Positions 20,493 through 32,093 of a stretch of 64,000 bases of DNA are shown piece after piece. Made by a program: the position numbers and the translations under genes. The DNA is from Pochonia chlamydosporia 170. Its lineage: Eukaryota > Ascomycota > Sordariomycetes > Hypocreales > Clavicipitaceae. Every line of letters starts with the position of its first letter. Positions within the stretch are counted from its first letter, which is position 1. Below the pieces are notes generated by a model. That model was not told the DNA's origin. It made no database searches and worked only from the letters and a program-made list of their open reading frames with translations. The stretch covers positions 434,001 to 498,000 of the forward strand of contig NC_035794.1 in the NCBI RefSeq assembly GCF_001653235.2. Reading direction: 5' to 3'.

Positions 20493-23400
20493 TGTGGTAT
20501 GTGAGTTGAGTATGGTGGAAATTAGAATATTTTGCAGATTAGACGAACTTGAAATCAAGTTCCAGGCGGCGAATCAACACCGTGAGAGTGAGAGCAGCGG
20601 TAACAACAAGATGGGATATCTCTAGTTAAGCCAGACCAGACGTGGGCTTGGATGAGTTGGTGAACAGATATTGCAACCGCGAGGTCCAAAATCACCAGGA
20701 TAAGAAGGGGCAAAAAGACTGTAGCAGATTTTGATGCGGCCAGCGCTTTTCTAAACAAGAGAGGCAAGATGACGAGTATACGTAATTGTTGAGCAAGGAG
20801 GACAAGCCGGAAACGATAGGATGATGCAAGGCCAATATAGGCGGCCAAGTGTGGGTAAGGAGGCCTCGTTGCAAGTGAAGAAGAGAATGGCAGTCATGAA
20901 ACGATTGGGGAACAGAAAACGAGATGGCCAGTCTGAGGGATGAGGCCGACTTCTTATCCTCGCCATGGATCAATGTGGGAGCAGACATTGTAGCTGGAAG
21001 GTTGACCGGGGGGGTGTATATTGTGCATACGGACAATTGTGTATGTGTGTGTATGTAAGTGTGTATGAGTGTGTGTGGCAGGGTAGAGAGTAGAACGCGT
21101 GATGCTTGAGCATATGGTCAGACAGGATAGGAGATACTACAAGCTGACATGTCTTCGGCTCAGGGTCCAGATGGAAGCAGACTTGACGCGAATAGGAAGA
21201 AGGAGCAAGCAGGGAACGATGCAGGCGTCGGCGACATTAGACGGTTCCGTTCGGTAGACGTGCCACGAAACAGCCGCCATGGCGACAAAGGTAGATGGAT
21301 CTGAAACGCGAAGACCAGACACCATTTTGGACGATGAATTGCTATCAGATTGGGGACGTGCTGGGCAGCCATCAAATGATTCAAACTGCAAGAAGCCACC
21401 CACACCCACGTTGATGGACATGCACCAGACTTGACAGCTTCACTCATGCGCGTTGGAGTTTCCCGCGACGTGAGACGTGAATGCCAAGTCACATCAGTTT
21501 ATGCGCGTTTTTGAGCTTGACACATTCACCTGCAGGTAGATTGTATGTGCAATACATGCAGGATGCAAGGTTCCGGGGAACCGGAGTACAGAGTGAAGCA
21601 GGCATTGAGGCTCCAGTTCCGCTCTCTCTCATTCATGATTTCAACATTGAATGTCAAGCTCAAAATGGCAATGAATGAATGGGTCAACTGGTTGCTTCAA
21701 CGTTCTGGGGTCGAGAGGGTTGCTGCAGGTGCCGGCGTCCTGGTTGGCCAGCCACAGCCGTGACTCATTTTTAGCTGCATAGTCTAACCCGTTTTTGTAC
21801 TCTAGTCTTTTGGAGTTGTCGCTTTTCACTTTTCCGGCCAGTTGGTTGGCTTGGAAGACGAGGTCAAGTCTGTCTATGGAGTATGTCTATGCGTATCGAG
21901 TTGGCGACGCACGTCGTCGTCGCTATGCCCGATGATGATTCTTCACCACGAGCCCACGCACCACTATCGCGTGGCCAACAACTCGATCTTTTTTTTTTTT
22001 TTTTTCACGCGTCCCTCGCGTCTTGAATTCTATCCAACGCCACAGCAACGACAATCATCTGGACTGCAGGTCGACACGTACCTATGTCGGTGCCTTTCCT
22101 GATTGCAACGTCGCACTGGATAGATTACACTGGGTCGGGGCGAGATCCATACTGGCGGCTAGACAATATCGTATTCGTGGATGGAAGAAGAAAAACGGCA
22201 GGCCAAACGATTCTACAAATAGCAGCACCGTAATATTATGCTCTGGAGAATTGTTGTACTCTGTCGGCTGCCTCATTTCCCGTTCGAAATTGTAGGGCCA
22301 TCCTGGCGGCTGGTCTCGTTGCCGGCGCTTAATTACGCGAGCAGTCAAATAAAGTACACAGGTAAGCAAGCATCTGGTAGAAAACGGCCGAGTAAGGTCT
22401 GGTAGAGTAGCACCAAGTCTGGTCCGTACGGCTGGCCGACTGACCTGCTGACGGGCGGCTGGGGAAATTGGCACTTGAACCGGATTCCCTTCTACACAGC
22501 CTCAATCAGCCCCGTTTTTGCTCCTCAATCATCAGTTGATCATTGATCCTCCCGTTGTGGCGGATGATGCCGTTTTGCAATGTCCAGTGCTACTTCCTTG
22601 CTTCTTGCTTGCTTCGCGAAGCGCCCAGAAGCGCGACATCATCCTTGCTATATGATTGGCCACTTGCCACGCGCTAGCAGTTTGGCAACGCGCTCGGGAA
22701 GAGGTGCCACGTCCCACGACATGCCACCGTGTCGCACGATTTGTGGCGCGCCGACTTTTGCACCTCGACCCAATGAATGAATCAATTGACCCGTCTGGCT
22801 GCCCAATGTCATCGACTCATCCATGGTCATGCCCGCAAGCTACCTACCTAGGTACCTGGGACCTTGACATGAGGAAGTCTTGACCACATGCAGGGTTCAT
22901 CAGCGACGGAAGTCGGCTTGCTGCAGATTGCCAGGCCCGCATGTAATTGACTGGCTGAGCTCTTCCCAGTGTTTCCTGTCTGTCGTCTCCTGGTTCGACG
23001 TCTGTTCGGTTGCTGTCTGTCACCTATCGTCGTCCCAACTTTGCACGCTCTTGCCGCCGACATTTGTTTCGAAACAAAAATTTCCGTTGTCCGTCTAGGT
23101 ACCTAGTAGTTACTCCGTTGCGCAGTGGTTTGACCACACTTCTTTTTGCCCAGGTCGACTCGGCACAGCCCGGGACGCTCCTCTGAAACCAAGCGCATTG
23201 TGCACCTGTTCCGTTGCTGATGCCAATCCCAACGAACCACGAATCTTGTTTGGCGGACTCTGAAACGTTTCTGCTGCGAGCGACAGATCTCCTAGTTGTG
23301 GCCGGATGTGACTCCGTTCTGCTATGTTGCGAATATCAAGTATACGCTGGTATATAACAGCAATCGCAACCCGAGAAATGGGTCCTACCTCCTATTGCTC

Positions 23401-24267
23401 CTGACTGCTCAATGCTGATGATGTTTTTAAAACTTTCCGATTCGATGTAGTTTTGACTAACAACATTGTACCATTTGCCATTGTGTTAACTTTCGATCTG
23501 CCCTATTGTTACCAGACCCCTTCATAAAGTTAGTAGTACGAGCCCATCACAGCGTATTCCGGGGTCCCAATTCCTGTATTATGTGCTGACTAGCACGGTA
23601 GCATTAGAAAGTATGTTAACAATCAGTGATATAGAGATAATGTGAGACTTTTGCCCGTGTCAGGCCGACTTGTATCCCCCATGTAACGGTTCTGCCATAT
23701 CAGTATAGGGTAGCCATTTGGTCACGACTGCTACATTGTAGTAAAGTTAACATTACGATATGCGGCGCACTGTTAAGAAACATGGAAATATTTCATCTCG
23801 GTGTGCCTTTAACGAATCCCGGCGATATTGTTGTAGTATCACAACCCATTAAACCGACGTTGATCTTCGTGGTATCCATGCTTCGATGCTTGTGGGCATA
23901 AGGTTGGATTTCTCTCCATTGAGGACTACCACAACAGATTCTCTCAACCCAGTGGACCAATACAAACGCGAAGGTCAAATTACAAATGAAAGTACGCAAT
24001 TGATCCAGTGTGTAATGTCGGGCTCAATGAATATACATTCTCGCACAAGACGCCTACAAACAATGGTATTTTGTCCTGGCCAACCGCGGGATGTTGTATG
24101 GCTGCCTGCAACACCATCGTGGCTCAGCACGATCCCCGCCACTCTGCATCTCACAATACCGACCCATCATACAAACAGTTGAACAGTCATACTCAACATC
24201 CGACCTCACCCGGTCCGTCAAGCTAATTTTACAACAATACCTCAATCATCATTGTCACTGGCCTAGA
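20493..24267. other. Large intergenic region (3.8 kb), simple repeats and dispersed motifs
   Basis: No supported gene. It holds a GT/GTAT-rich microsatellite (21033-21077), a T19 run (about 21989-22007), TACCTAGGTA-type palindromes (22841-22855, 23093-23106), one AACATTGA (21643) and a short match to the HIS1-flanking repeat (23338-23358). The left part is probably the long promoter/leader of the 18563-20492 gene. Confidence 0.5.
21989..22007 (+). repeat. Poly-T run
   Basis: A near-uninterrupted T run of about 19 bases in intergenic DNA; a simple homopolymer tract. Confidence 0.8.
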
Positions 24268-24774
24268 ATGGCATCTCCCGCTCCCAAGGTTCGCGTCGGA
24301 GTCGGCGTCTTTGTGCTGGCCTCTAAGAATGAAGACCGGGAGAACCCACGATTTCTCATCGGCAAGCGGAAGGGTTCTCACGGCGCTGGCACATATGCTC
24401 TTCCCGGCGGCCACTTGGAGTTTGGGGAGGAGACCGAGGACTGTGCTACACGCGAGCTGCTGGAAGAGACTGGTCTCAAGGTTACCGATATTCGCTTCAT
24501 GACCGCCACAAATGATTACATGCCAGACGACAACAAGCACTATATCACGCTATTCCATGTCTGCGTTAGACAGAATGATGACGATGAAGCTCAACTGCTG
24601 GAGCCAGACAAGTGCGAGTCCTGGGAGTGGGTTACTTGGAACGACCTGCTGGAGTGGACGAAGGCACAACAGGATCCAAGCCGGGAAGGTGAGGCTTTGA
24701 AGCACAAGTTGTTTATACCACTCCTCAACCTTGCGAAACAGCGGCCAGGTATCCGTCCAACCGACCTCTGCTGA
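24268..24774 (+). CDS. Nudix hydrolase, NUDT15/MTH2-like
   Basis: Hydrolyses a nucleoside diphosphate linked to X; NUDT15-type members act on (oxidised) nucleoside triphosphates. Single exon, 168 aa. The Nudix box is perfect: GGHLEFGEETEDCATRELLE followed by ETGL (about residues 50-75), with all metal-binding Glu of GX5EX7REUXEEXGU. Before it, VRVGVGVFVLASK and FLIGKRKGSHGAGTYALPGG form the beta-strand platform. After it, HYITLFHVCVR and CESWEWVTWNDL are typical of the MutT/NUDT15 subgroup. The frame is open upstream, but MASPAPKVRVG is the first Met adjacent to the domain. The specific substrate cannot be read from sequence. Confidence 0.93.
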   Translation: MASPAPKVRVGVGVFVLASKNEDRENPRFLIGKRKGSHGAGTYALPGGHLEFGEETEDCATRELLEETGLKVTDIRFMTATNDYMPDDNKHYITLFHVCVRQNDDDEAQLLEPDKCESWEWVTWNDLLEWTKAQQDPSREGEALKHKLFIPLLNLAKQRPGIRPTDLC

Positions 24775-25110
24775 TGGAAAGGGCCTCTACATTTTGCCCA
24801 CCGTCATCGTGACCGTTTTACTCAAGTACAAGACGTGATGGGTCTTGTTAGGGCAAACAACGCAGACAAACTTCAAAACATGAGCCTCTTTGGAAACGGG
24901 AGGATCGACTGCTCGAGCTAGCCGAGGATGAATGACGATGGCAATGCTGATGATAATGGTGATTTGAGATTTGAGTGGATGGAACACTGATTTGACACAA
25001 ATATGGAAATCTCCTGAAACTAGAAATCATATGCTATTACCTAACTACCATCACATCGTAACCATCTTACTATATTTACGTCATCTACCATGCAATAAGG
25101 ATCTATGGGA
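24775..25110. other. Convergent 3' intergenic region
   Basis: 336 bp between the Nudix gene and the permease 3' ends; AT-rich, no coding signal. Confidence 0.5.
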
Positions 25111-27115
25111 TCAAAGTGAATTCCAAATCTTTTTCCATATAGAAACCCTTTGGCCCTGGACGAAACCTTCATCGCCGGGCACAATTCCCTTGTCATCCAA
25201 ATCGGTTCTCCTACCACTGTCGAGGTCGATTTCCCAACTTCGCTTGAAATTGTCCTTGCCCCTCCAGTATATCTTGCACACAACGTATATTATGCCAAAT
25301 AACGGCAGTAGAATATAAGCATCAACGAAATTGCCGGCATTGAAGGGCGACAATGTCGTCCATCCCTGGACCAGAGCAAGGAATATGTTGGCTGCGAGTC
25401 CAAAGTATGCAATATACGGGTAAAACATGCTCTTGTATGGAATCTCGCTCAAACTTCGGTTTTGAGCAGTCCAAGCCCGACGAAAGCGGATATGGATGAA
25501 GCTGATGCTTCCCCATACGAGGAAGGTACTGACACCTGAGAGGTTCACAATGTATCCGTATGCTTTTGACGCACCGGTGGAGACGTTCATCATCGATATA
25601 GAGCCGACAGCATTGGTGAGGACGATGGCCCAGATTGGAACGCCACGCTTGTCGGTCCATCCAATAAACCTGGGTGCCTTGCCGGACTGAGCCATGTACA
25701 AGATGGTGCGGGATCCAATGTAAATCGACGAGTTGATGGCCGACAAGCAGGTGATGAGAATGAAAGCGTTTATAAGATGAACTCCTAAGACAACCGGGTT
25801 AGTAAGAATTCCTAGTTGGAGCGTCGAGTTCGATGAGAACAAGTCGAGCTTGACTAACCTCCGTCCCAACCTGCGGTTTGAATTGCGATAGTCATGGGAC
25901 TCTGCAGAGCCTTGGCGCCGCCATTGACAAGTCCTTCTGCGTTGGCAGGACAGGTGATGCCAAAGAAGAGTGCTGATCCCATGTATACAAAAATGATTCG
26001 CCAAAAGACCTGACGGATCGCTTGTGGAACAGCTACGCCAGGGTTTCTTGTTTCTGTTGCTGCAACAGCGACGGACTCGATACCAGCGTAGAATGTAGAA
26101 CAAAAGACAAAAACTACCGCCACACCTCTGAAGCCGTTTCCGTTGAAGGCCCCAGGATCATTCCAATACCTGAAGCCAAGCGGTTCCGTTTGACCAATCA
26201 ATCCACCAGCGGCGTACACAATCGAGAAGATGAAGTATGCCGTCAGACCCAGGATCTTGAAGAGAGCCAGCCAGAATTCGGCTTCGCCAAAAGCCTCCAC
26301 TCCAAGAAGCTGAAAGGCTGTGAAGAGAAACCAGAGGATTAGGAAGAACCCCCACAACGGGACTTGGGGAGCCCAATATGTGAGGATGCTGCAGATGACG
26401 TTGTATTCGTTGGCCAGGACGGCGGCCCAAATAATGAAATAGTTCCAGCCCACAGCAACGGAAAAGGATTTATCGACCATGCGCTCTGCCAGGGACACAA
26501 AAGAGCCTCCTCCTGGAAACAATGTTGTCACTTCGCCGAGGGATTGCATGATGGCAAAGGCGATGATGCCTGTCGAGGGGGTTTGGTTAGCGAGATGTGC
26601 ACGACGACTCCAAGAGAATTGTGGTTGCAGAGTGCCATGGTCACAGAAGGAAGCTCCTTATTTTTTCTTCATTCCTTTCTAGTTTTCAAAGCAATAACAA
26701 TATATCCGTATAACTTGTATTCTACACTCGTGGGTTGTGCGGATGGAGACATGGAGACATGGAGACATGGGCCAGATTCAACATTGAAGTGCAGCAGACA
26801 AAACAACATACCAATAACACCAAAGCCAATTATCAAAGAAGCCGGCCCACCACTGTTCAATGCGCCACCAGCGCCAACCAGCAGGCCGGGTCCAATGATG
26901 CCGGCCAAGGCCATCATAGATAAATGCCTATTTTTGAGGCCTCTTTTGACCCCAGAGTCGGGGTCAATGAGGCCGGTATCACTAACATCGTTTTGTGATC
27001 CGTGTGCATGGTAGCGCAAGTTCCCAGACTCATGGTCGTCGTAGTGGTCGGCGGAGCTGTCGCCCGGATGCGGTTCGGCTTGGCCCTTATCGGGGATCCT
27101 GTTCTTCCGAAACAT
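25111..27115 (-). CDS. Amino-acid permease (APC superfamily, fungal AAT/YAT type)
   Basis: Plasma-membrane proton-coupled amino-acid importer. Exons 27115-26812, 26569-25859 and 25784-25111 give 562 aa; introns are 242 and ~73 bp, the second with TACTAACCC. A hydrophilic cytosolic N-terminus (about 70 residues) leads into the hallmark GVKRGLKNRHLSMMALAGII and GPGLLVGAGGALNSGGPAS of TM1. Following are IIAFAIMQSLGEVTTLFPGG (TM2), VGWNYFIIWAAVLANEYN, FCSTFYAGIESVAVAATETR (TM6) and SAINSSIYIGSRTILYMAQ (TM8). About 12 hydrophobic spans are visible. The C-terminus is charged. The open frame extends upstream only via a TTG, so the ATG at 27115 is the start. Intron 1 carries a 9-bp tandem repeat and one AACATTGA. 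Substrate not determinable. Confidence 0.93.
26744..26771 (+). repeat. Three-copy 9-bp tandem repeat in permease intron 1
   Basis: The unit GGAGACATG occurs three times head to tail within the 242-bp first intron of the permease gene. Confidence 0.8.
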
Positions 27116-29129
27116 GGCTGGGCGGCACGGTCTGATCTCAAGCTGGCTCAATGTTCAAATGTTGTCCTCGGATCAATTGGCGCCGGTTGGCCAGGCGGGT
27201 CAGACTGTCTGGATTTGGTATATGTAGGTCCAGTAGCCAACTGACGGAAATGGATGTGAGAGGGAGGATGCAGGGTCGGAGGCAGGGTCGGAGGCAGCGC
27301 AGTGACGGAAAGGTATGCCCAAAATGAAGGAAAAGAAGACGAAGGGAAAAGGAAGAAACGAACAAGCGGCCCCCCAAGCCTGTTTAAGAAGAAAATGAAG
27401 AAGATGGGAAACTTGGGGAGGGGTCCCTGTTTTGCTCAGGACTAGCCGGTGTGCTCACTTAAGTCCGGGTCGGTCTCTCGCTCTCATCTCTCATCCCTCC
27501 AGTCGACTGGGGACGGATTTGGCAGCTTGAGATTTAAGATTGAGACTTCGCGATTGCACGCACCGGCAGCCATGCTTGCATGTGTACTCCGTACATGTGT
27601 ATGTGACATCTGGATTTGCGGCAAAACGGCCAGCCAACGGGGAGCTAGAGAAATGGCGAAAGTGCAGAAATTGAGGCACATCCATCTTGGGGCCCGCCCG
27701 TACTAACGCACCCAGGGACAGCGTGTAAGGTTGTCTCCATGATACTGTACCAGAAGAAGTGAAGGGCTGAAGGACTGCAAAGGGCTGTCAAAGGCTGTCA
27801 AAGGCTGTCAAGGTCCCGCGAAATCGAGTCTATGGCGTCGTTTTGGGCTTGACTCGCCTCATCACGTCATCGTGGAGAGCATTACGGCCAGACCAGGTGG
27901 CGGCCCCTCCTGTCACTCTTCCAATGTTCTCATTTTCCATGTCCTGGTCTGCCAAAATTTGCTCCGTACGTGCGAGCGAGATCTGACAAAAAGATAACGA
28001 TACTGTAGAGAGTTGGGCAAGAAGAATAAAAAGGAAATAAAAAGACAACCTTGGTTACGGGATTTCGCCTTGTGCGACGAGCCGGTTCTGTCTGAACTGT
28101 CTAGGATTGACGTTCCATCAACAGGCCTAGCGGTCAAGTGTGTGTGGTGTCTGGTCCATGCATGTCTGGTTGACTACATGTGGATACAAGCATGTGTACA
28201 TACGTTGACATGCAACAGCCAAACGGACCTATCGTCCGGAGTCCACTGGCCAGGCAGGGCAGGGTGCACATGCCGCACAGGCAGGATGGATGGTTAAGCA
28301 TACGCCACGAGGAACTACTGATGGTAGGCTACATCCACCCACTCAGCCTTGATCCAGATGTCTACCTACCTAGGTACCTACCTAGGTAGGTAGTCCTTTG
28401 CTGTATTTCGGCCGGGTCCAGCTATTTGATGATTGACTCTCCAGTGAATATTGATCTCAGATATCTGGGTCGGGCCCGTCAATATCTGTGAGACCAGACC
28501 CGCCCCAGTCGCATGCACATGCCACATTTGACCAGACCGAGTGGTTGTAGATGCATCGCTGGATGGCATATGACACTTTGCCGTCCCGCCTGGTCTGCTC
28601 ATACTTTGAATTAGGAGACAACATCTAGTCCAGAATTGAGTGGCCTCCTCAAACTTCATTTCGGGTTGAATCTGACATAGTGCCAACGCAAGCACAAACT
28701 AGTTCAGGTTGTCTTTCCCTTTCTCCACTTCAAGAGCCAAATAGACTCCCATCATCAATGTTACCTGCGAGGAGCAAAATATCCAATCCGCAACCTCCAA
28801 AAGTCTTGGCAACTTAACCATAAACCTGTCAAACTAACCACAGCCATCTTTCGCCGAGACGTGCCACCTGCCACCGAGTTCCAAACATGGTTTTTGTGCT
28901 TGTTCGAGTGCCACTGATATCTACGAAATGCATCTCTATAACATATGCCACCGGAGGGAGAAACTAACTACTCGTGCCATATTGTTGCCTTGCATTGACT
29001 AGCAACGGCCGTTTCATATAAGATGCCACAGCGTCTGTCATCTGTTGAATAGTTTGTGAAGATGCAACTGCGTATTTGCTACTATTCTATGCTGCTCCAT
29101 AAAACAGGCATCGCAAAGGCTTCCCCAAT
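27116..29129. other. Intergenic region with tandem repeats and palindromic motif
   Basis: About 2 kb without a supported gene. It contains a duplicated 12-bp unit (CAGGGTCGGAGG, about 27270-27293), a three-copy GGCTGTCAAA repeat (about 27783-27811), the best copy of the TACCTAGGTA palindrome (28362-28393), one TCAATGTT (28754) and CCAGACC blocks (27889, 28493, 28528). Confidence 0.55.
28362..28393. repeat. Palindromic CTACCTAGGTAG-type motif, longest copy
   Basis: A 32-bp stretch built from CTACCTACCTAGG, TACC and their reverse complements; almost perfectly self-complementary. Similar shorter copies occur in at least ten other intergenic places in the window. Confidence 0.85.
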
Positions 29130-30125
29130 CTACACTTCTTGGCCCCCCAAGATATCCTCAAACACCTCAAAGTTCCCCTCTCGGCGGGTATCAAAAACGG
29201 CAAACCATATCTCCTCCCACCAACCTCCCTGGAACTCCTGCTCGCGCAAAACCTCAAGCCAACACTGCGCAACCTCTTCCTTTGGATTTTTGAATGCGCC
29301 ACAGCCAAGGGCCCCAAGTACAAGTAGACCGTGATTTCTCTGCGCAGCCATTCTGAGGCAGAGTCTCATCTTTGCTTTGGTCAAGCCTCGGTCTGACGGG
29401 TTCGCGTAGACCAGCTTTTCATGGACTTGACCATCGGGTGTGTTGAATCGAACGCGGTTTGTTTTGGGGCATCGTAGGGCGGCGATGCTGAGCACGCTTA
29501 CCACGGGAAGATCCTCTACCAAGAAACCGGGCATCAGTAGCTTATGTCCAGATGCCATGTCTGACCGAATGACCACAACATCAGGCGAGTACAGGCCCAT
29601 GAGTTGCTTGAACGGATAGTGGCGCCTATCTAGGGAAAGAGAAAGAGAGCTCCGGTAGCACAGTGCTTCCTCTTGAGCTTTGGCCCCCTTCAGCCAACCT
29701 CCGCCTGGGTTTGCGTGGCTGGCCATGTTGAGCACGGCAACACGCCCGGGTGATGCAGGGTATTTGGAGGCGGCAAGGTCGATGGCAGCATTGAAAGAGT
29801 CGTCGTTGACTATTTTGATCATGGTTTTCCCGCTGGGGGTGCGTCGGGGACAATCGGACGCTTGGAGTGGTGGTAGTGAGTTCAGATACAGGGCTTCAGA
29901 TTTCGCTGCTTGTATGTTGGGGAGCTCCTTCAGAATGTCGGGCAACTTGGCTTTTGTCTCTCTCGCTACCGCTGCAAGATTCGCCCTCTGGTCAAAAGTC
30001 TGCCCATCTCTCGGTCTTTTGCCCGGCATGGATCCTGTCTGTCCTGAGCTGGAAGTGTGCTGTGTGTGGTGGCCTCTACTGGGTGATGCCCAGTTATCCA
30101 AAGTTCTTTGGCCTGTGTTCGGCAT
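29130..30125 (-). CDS. Microbial-type PARG catalytic-domain protein (TIGR02452/DUF2263)
   Basis: Poly(ADP-ribose) glycohydrolase-like macrodomain family. Single exon, 331 aa from the ATG at 30125; the frame upstream begins elsewhere without family similarity. Residues 1-60 are Ser/Gly-rich and start MPNTGQRTLDNWASP. The catalytic domain runs about 60-325. The family signature GGG...QEE is present: NMASHANPGGGWLKGAKAQE with E following (GGG about 141-143, QEE about 150-152), then LCYRSSL. Later landmarks are VVVIRSDM, VSVLSIAALRCP and the phosphate-binding LVLGALGCGAFKNPKEEVA. It should therefore hydrolyse ADP-ribose linkages. The N-terminal QRTLDNW resembles a degenerate PCNA-binding box (inference). 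Confidence 0.9.
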   Translation of the reverse strand: MPNTGQRTLDNWASPSRGHHTQHTSSSGQTGSMPGKRPRDGQTFDQRANLAAVARETKAKLPDILKELPNIQAAKSEALYLNSLPPLQASDCPRRTPSGKTMIKIVNDDSFNAAIDLAASKYPASPGRVAVLNMASHANPGGGWLKGAKAQEEALCYRSSLSLSLDRRHYPFKQLMGLYSPDVVVIRSDMASGHKLLMPGFLVEDLPVVSVLSIAALRCPKTNRVRFNTPDGQVHEKLVYANPSDRGLTKAKMRLCLRMAAQRNHGLLVLGALGCGAFKNPKEEVAQCWLEVLREQEFQGGWWEEIWFAVFDTRREGNFEVFEDILGGQEV

Positions 30126-30686
30126 GGCTGTGTTGCCCTCTGTACAGTGTGAAGCTTCTTTTGCTTGAACTAACTGGTTGGTAGGGTCGAAAGTGTAGAA
30201 CAATGCATATCCTGGGAAGATTGCAGGTTTTAAAGAAGTGACTGCATGTCCTGTGATCGCTGTGACTAACATTGAACAAGCTTCCTCCACAGGCAACCAG
30301 CCCAGGCGCTTCACACAGCCCAGCTCGTTCAGCCGCACGAAACTTGCCTGCGCTCCGATGACAATACTGCTTTGGACAGTCATTCCAACCACCGAGATGC
30401 GCACAATCCAGTGAAGCAACCAAATGTAGCACCAACGTTATCCATAGCAATGATAACGTTGTCTGTTCAGAACTGTGGGATGCAGCAATGTCCTACGATA
30501 TCATACATTTGCTACATGCACACAGGGTAACAAAAACCTTCAAAGTGCCGCCATCATGATTGTCGATTGCCAGTTCACAAAACATAAGCTTATTCGTTCC
30601 AGAGGGTATCATCTAATAGTACAAAATTCTAGTTCTTAGCCCACGATTACTTATGCTTTCCGCTCGAAGACCCAAATTACAAGCAT
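30126..30686. other. Intergenic between two minus-strand genes
   Basis: 561 bp; the 5' flank of the PARG-like gene and the 3' end of the BCS1-like gene. One AACATTGA at 30268. The upstream open frame joined to the PARG-like gene has a Met-rich start but no similarity I recognise, so I exclude it. Confidence 0.5.
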
Positions 30687-32093
30687 CTACCTCTGCTCTT
30701 TTGCTTGCTTCATCGGGACTCCATCTTCTTCTGCCTCTAAATCTCGAGGAATCAGCCCTTTAGCCATATCGATGGCTCCTTGCATGTCGCTTTTGTTGAA
30801 CAGGAAAAGACCTTGAATTGCCGCCGTACTGGTGTGTCTGTTGGAAGGAGTACCATCTGAGTTCGTGCCGAACAGCCCCAGTTCATCCAGACGTCGCAAA
30901 AACAGCTCTTTTTGAGAGCCGTCGGTATCCTCGTCGCCATAGAAGCGATCCCACATCTGTCCGGCCTGGTATCTAGTCGCTTCACCAATCCTAAGCATCA
31001 TATCGACCCTGCCAGGTCGAATAAGTGCCGGATCTAGTCGATCAATATGGTTTGTTGTAAGAAAAGCTATCCGCTCTTCTCCTGCTGCAACTCCATCCAA
31101 AGCGTTCAGTAAACCGGAAAATGTGACACTCGCGCCGCTGTATCCGTCGGCATCACGCTGTCGCCGATTTACAAACGCAGCATCAGCATCTTCCAGGAGT
31201 AAAAGACAACGTTTAGGTAGCTTGGTCAAGAGGTACGCCAGCTTGTCGTCCGTCATGCCCATTTCACTGAGGTTGACCATAGCAACACCAAAGTCAAGCT
31301 CTCCTGCTAAGGCTTGTATGAAGGAGCTCTTCCCACTTCCCGGTGGTCCAAATAAAAGATATCCCCGCCTGTACGGTATGCCGCGGTCTACGTACCATTG
31401 CTGGCGTGAGAGAAAGTCCCTGACGTCCGCGACAATGCTTTCTTTGACGCCCTCATCTAAAATCACTGAGCCAAGCGGCCGCTTTTTTCTAGAATCCCCC
31501 AAAGGAGCCCATTCCATGCCTCGGGCCGAGTATACCACGGTCTTTCCTTCGTTTGCCTTGGCAGCCAATTTGTGAGCCTCAGCGAATATTCCTTCGAAAG
31601 CGTGTCGATGGGCCCACAATGTCGTGAGCTGGACAATCTCGTGCGGTTCACCCGTATTCATATTCGCTGTGCTATGCTTTTCCCTGTTTACAGCAATATA
31701 TGCATTGCCGAATTTGACCACATGTCGACCGTAACCTGGCTGGAGAAAAAAACTGGCACTCACGGGTCCTCCAGCACCAGCACCTCTTGCATTTGTCGTC
31801 GTCGTCGTCACGGATAGGTTATGGATTCGGGTAATGCGGGAGGCAATGAAGCCAGTAGCCTCACGTGGCTGTGACAGCCAAGCAAGAATCCAGGGGTAGG
31901 CAGGGTCTTGTTTGCTGATCTCAACGTTCACGAGTAGCCGTCGCCTCGCAGCACCAAGGACTACAATGGCGCCTCTGCGGGCAAAAGCCGCGGCGGCACC
32001 TAAGGAGGCAAGACCAATGCCGCCAGCGAAGAGAGGGTTATCAAAAAGCGCATCGAGGCTGAATAGTGAGCTTGGGGTCTGTGTCGTCGCCAT
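30687..32093 (-). CDS. BCS1-type mitochondrial AAA ATPase
   Basis: BCS1 is an inner-membrane AAA ATPase that inserts the Rieske Fe-S protein into respiratory complex III. Single exon, 468 aa starting at the ATG at 32093; the frame continues upstream only through a GTG. N-terminal hydrophobic segment (AGGIGLASLGAAAAFARR, about residues 24-41) followed by basic residues, as in the BCS1 internal import signal. BCS1-specific middle domain: EISKQDPAYPWILAWLS, PGYGRHVVKF, EIVQLTTLWAHR. AAA module: Walker A YLLFGPPGSGKSSFIQALAG (about 245-264), Walker B CLLLLEDADAAF, sensor FLTTNHIDRLDPALIRPGRV with Arg fingers. All catalytic motifs are intact. Fungi carry several BCS1 paralogs, so whether this is the Rieske chaperone or a paralog is open. 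Confidence 0.9.
   Translation of the reverse strand: MATTQTPSSLFSLDALFDNPLFAGGIGLASLGAAAAFARRGAIVVLGAARRRLLVNVEISKQDPAYPWILAWLSQPREATGFIASRITRIHNLSVTTTTTNARGAGAGGPVSASFFLQPGYGRHVVKFGNAYIAVNREKHSTANMNTGEPHEIVQLTTLWAHRHAFEGIFAEAHKLAAKANEGKTVVYSARGMEWAPLGDSRKKRPLGSVILDEGVKESIVADVRDFLSRQQWYVDRGIPYRRGYLLFGPPGSGKSSFIQALAGELDFGVAMVNLSEMGMTDDKLAYLLTKLPKRCLLLLEDADAAFVNRRQRDADGYSGASVTFSGLLNALDGVAAGEERIAFLTTNHIDRLDPALIRPGRVDMMLRIGEATRYQAGQMWDRFYGDEDTDGSQKELFLRRLDELGLFGTNSDGTPSNRHTSTAAIQGLFLFNKSDMQGAIDMAKGLIPRDLEAEEDGVPMKQAKEQR

Noticed and set aside
30126..30419. N-terminal extension of the PARG-like protein by 98 codons
   Set aside because: The extension has no family similarity, and MPNTGQRT is a reasonable start; the upstream part looks like leader DNA.
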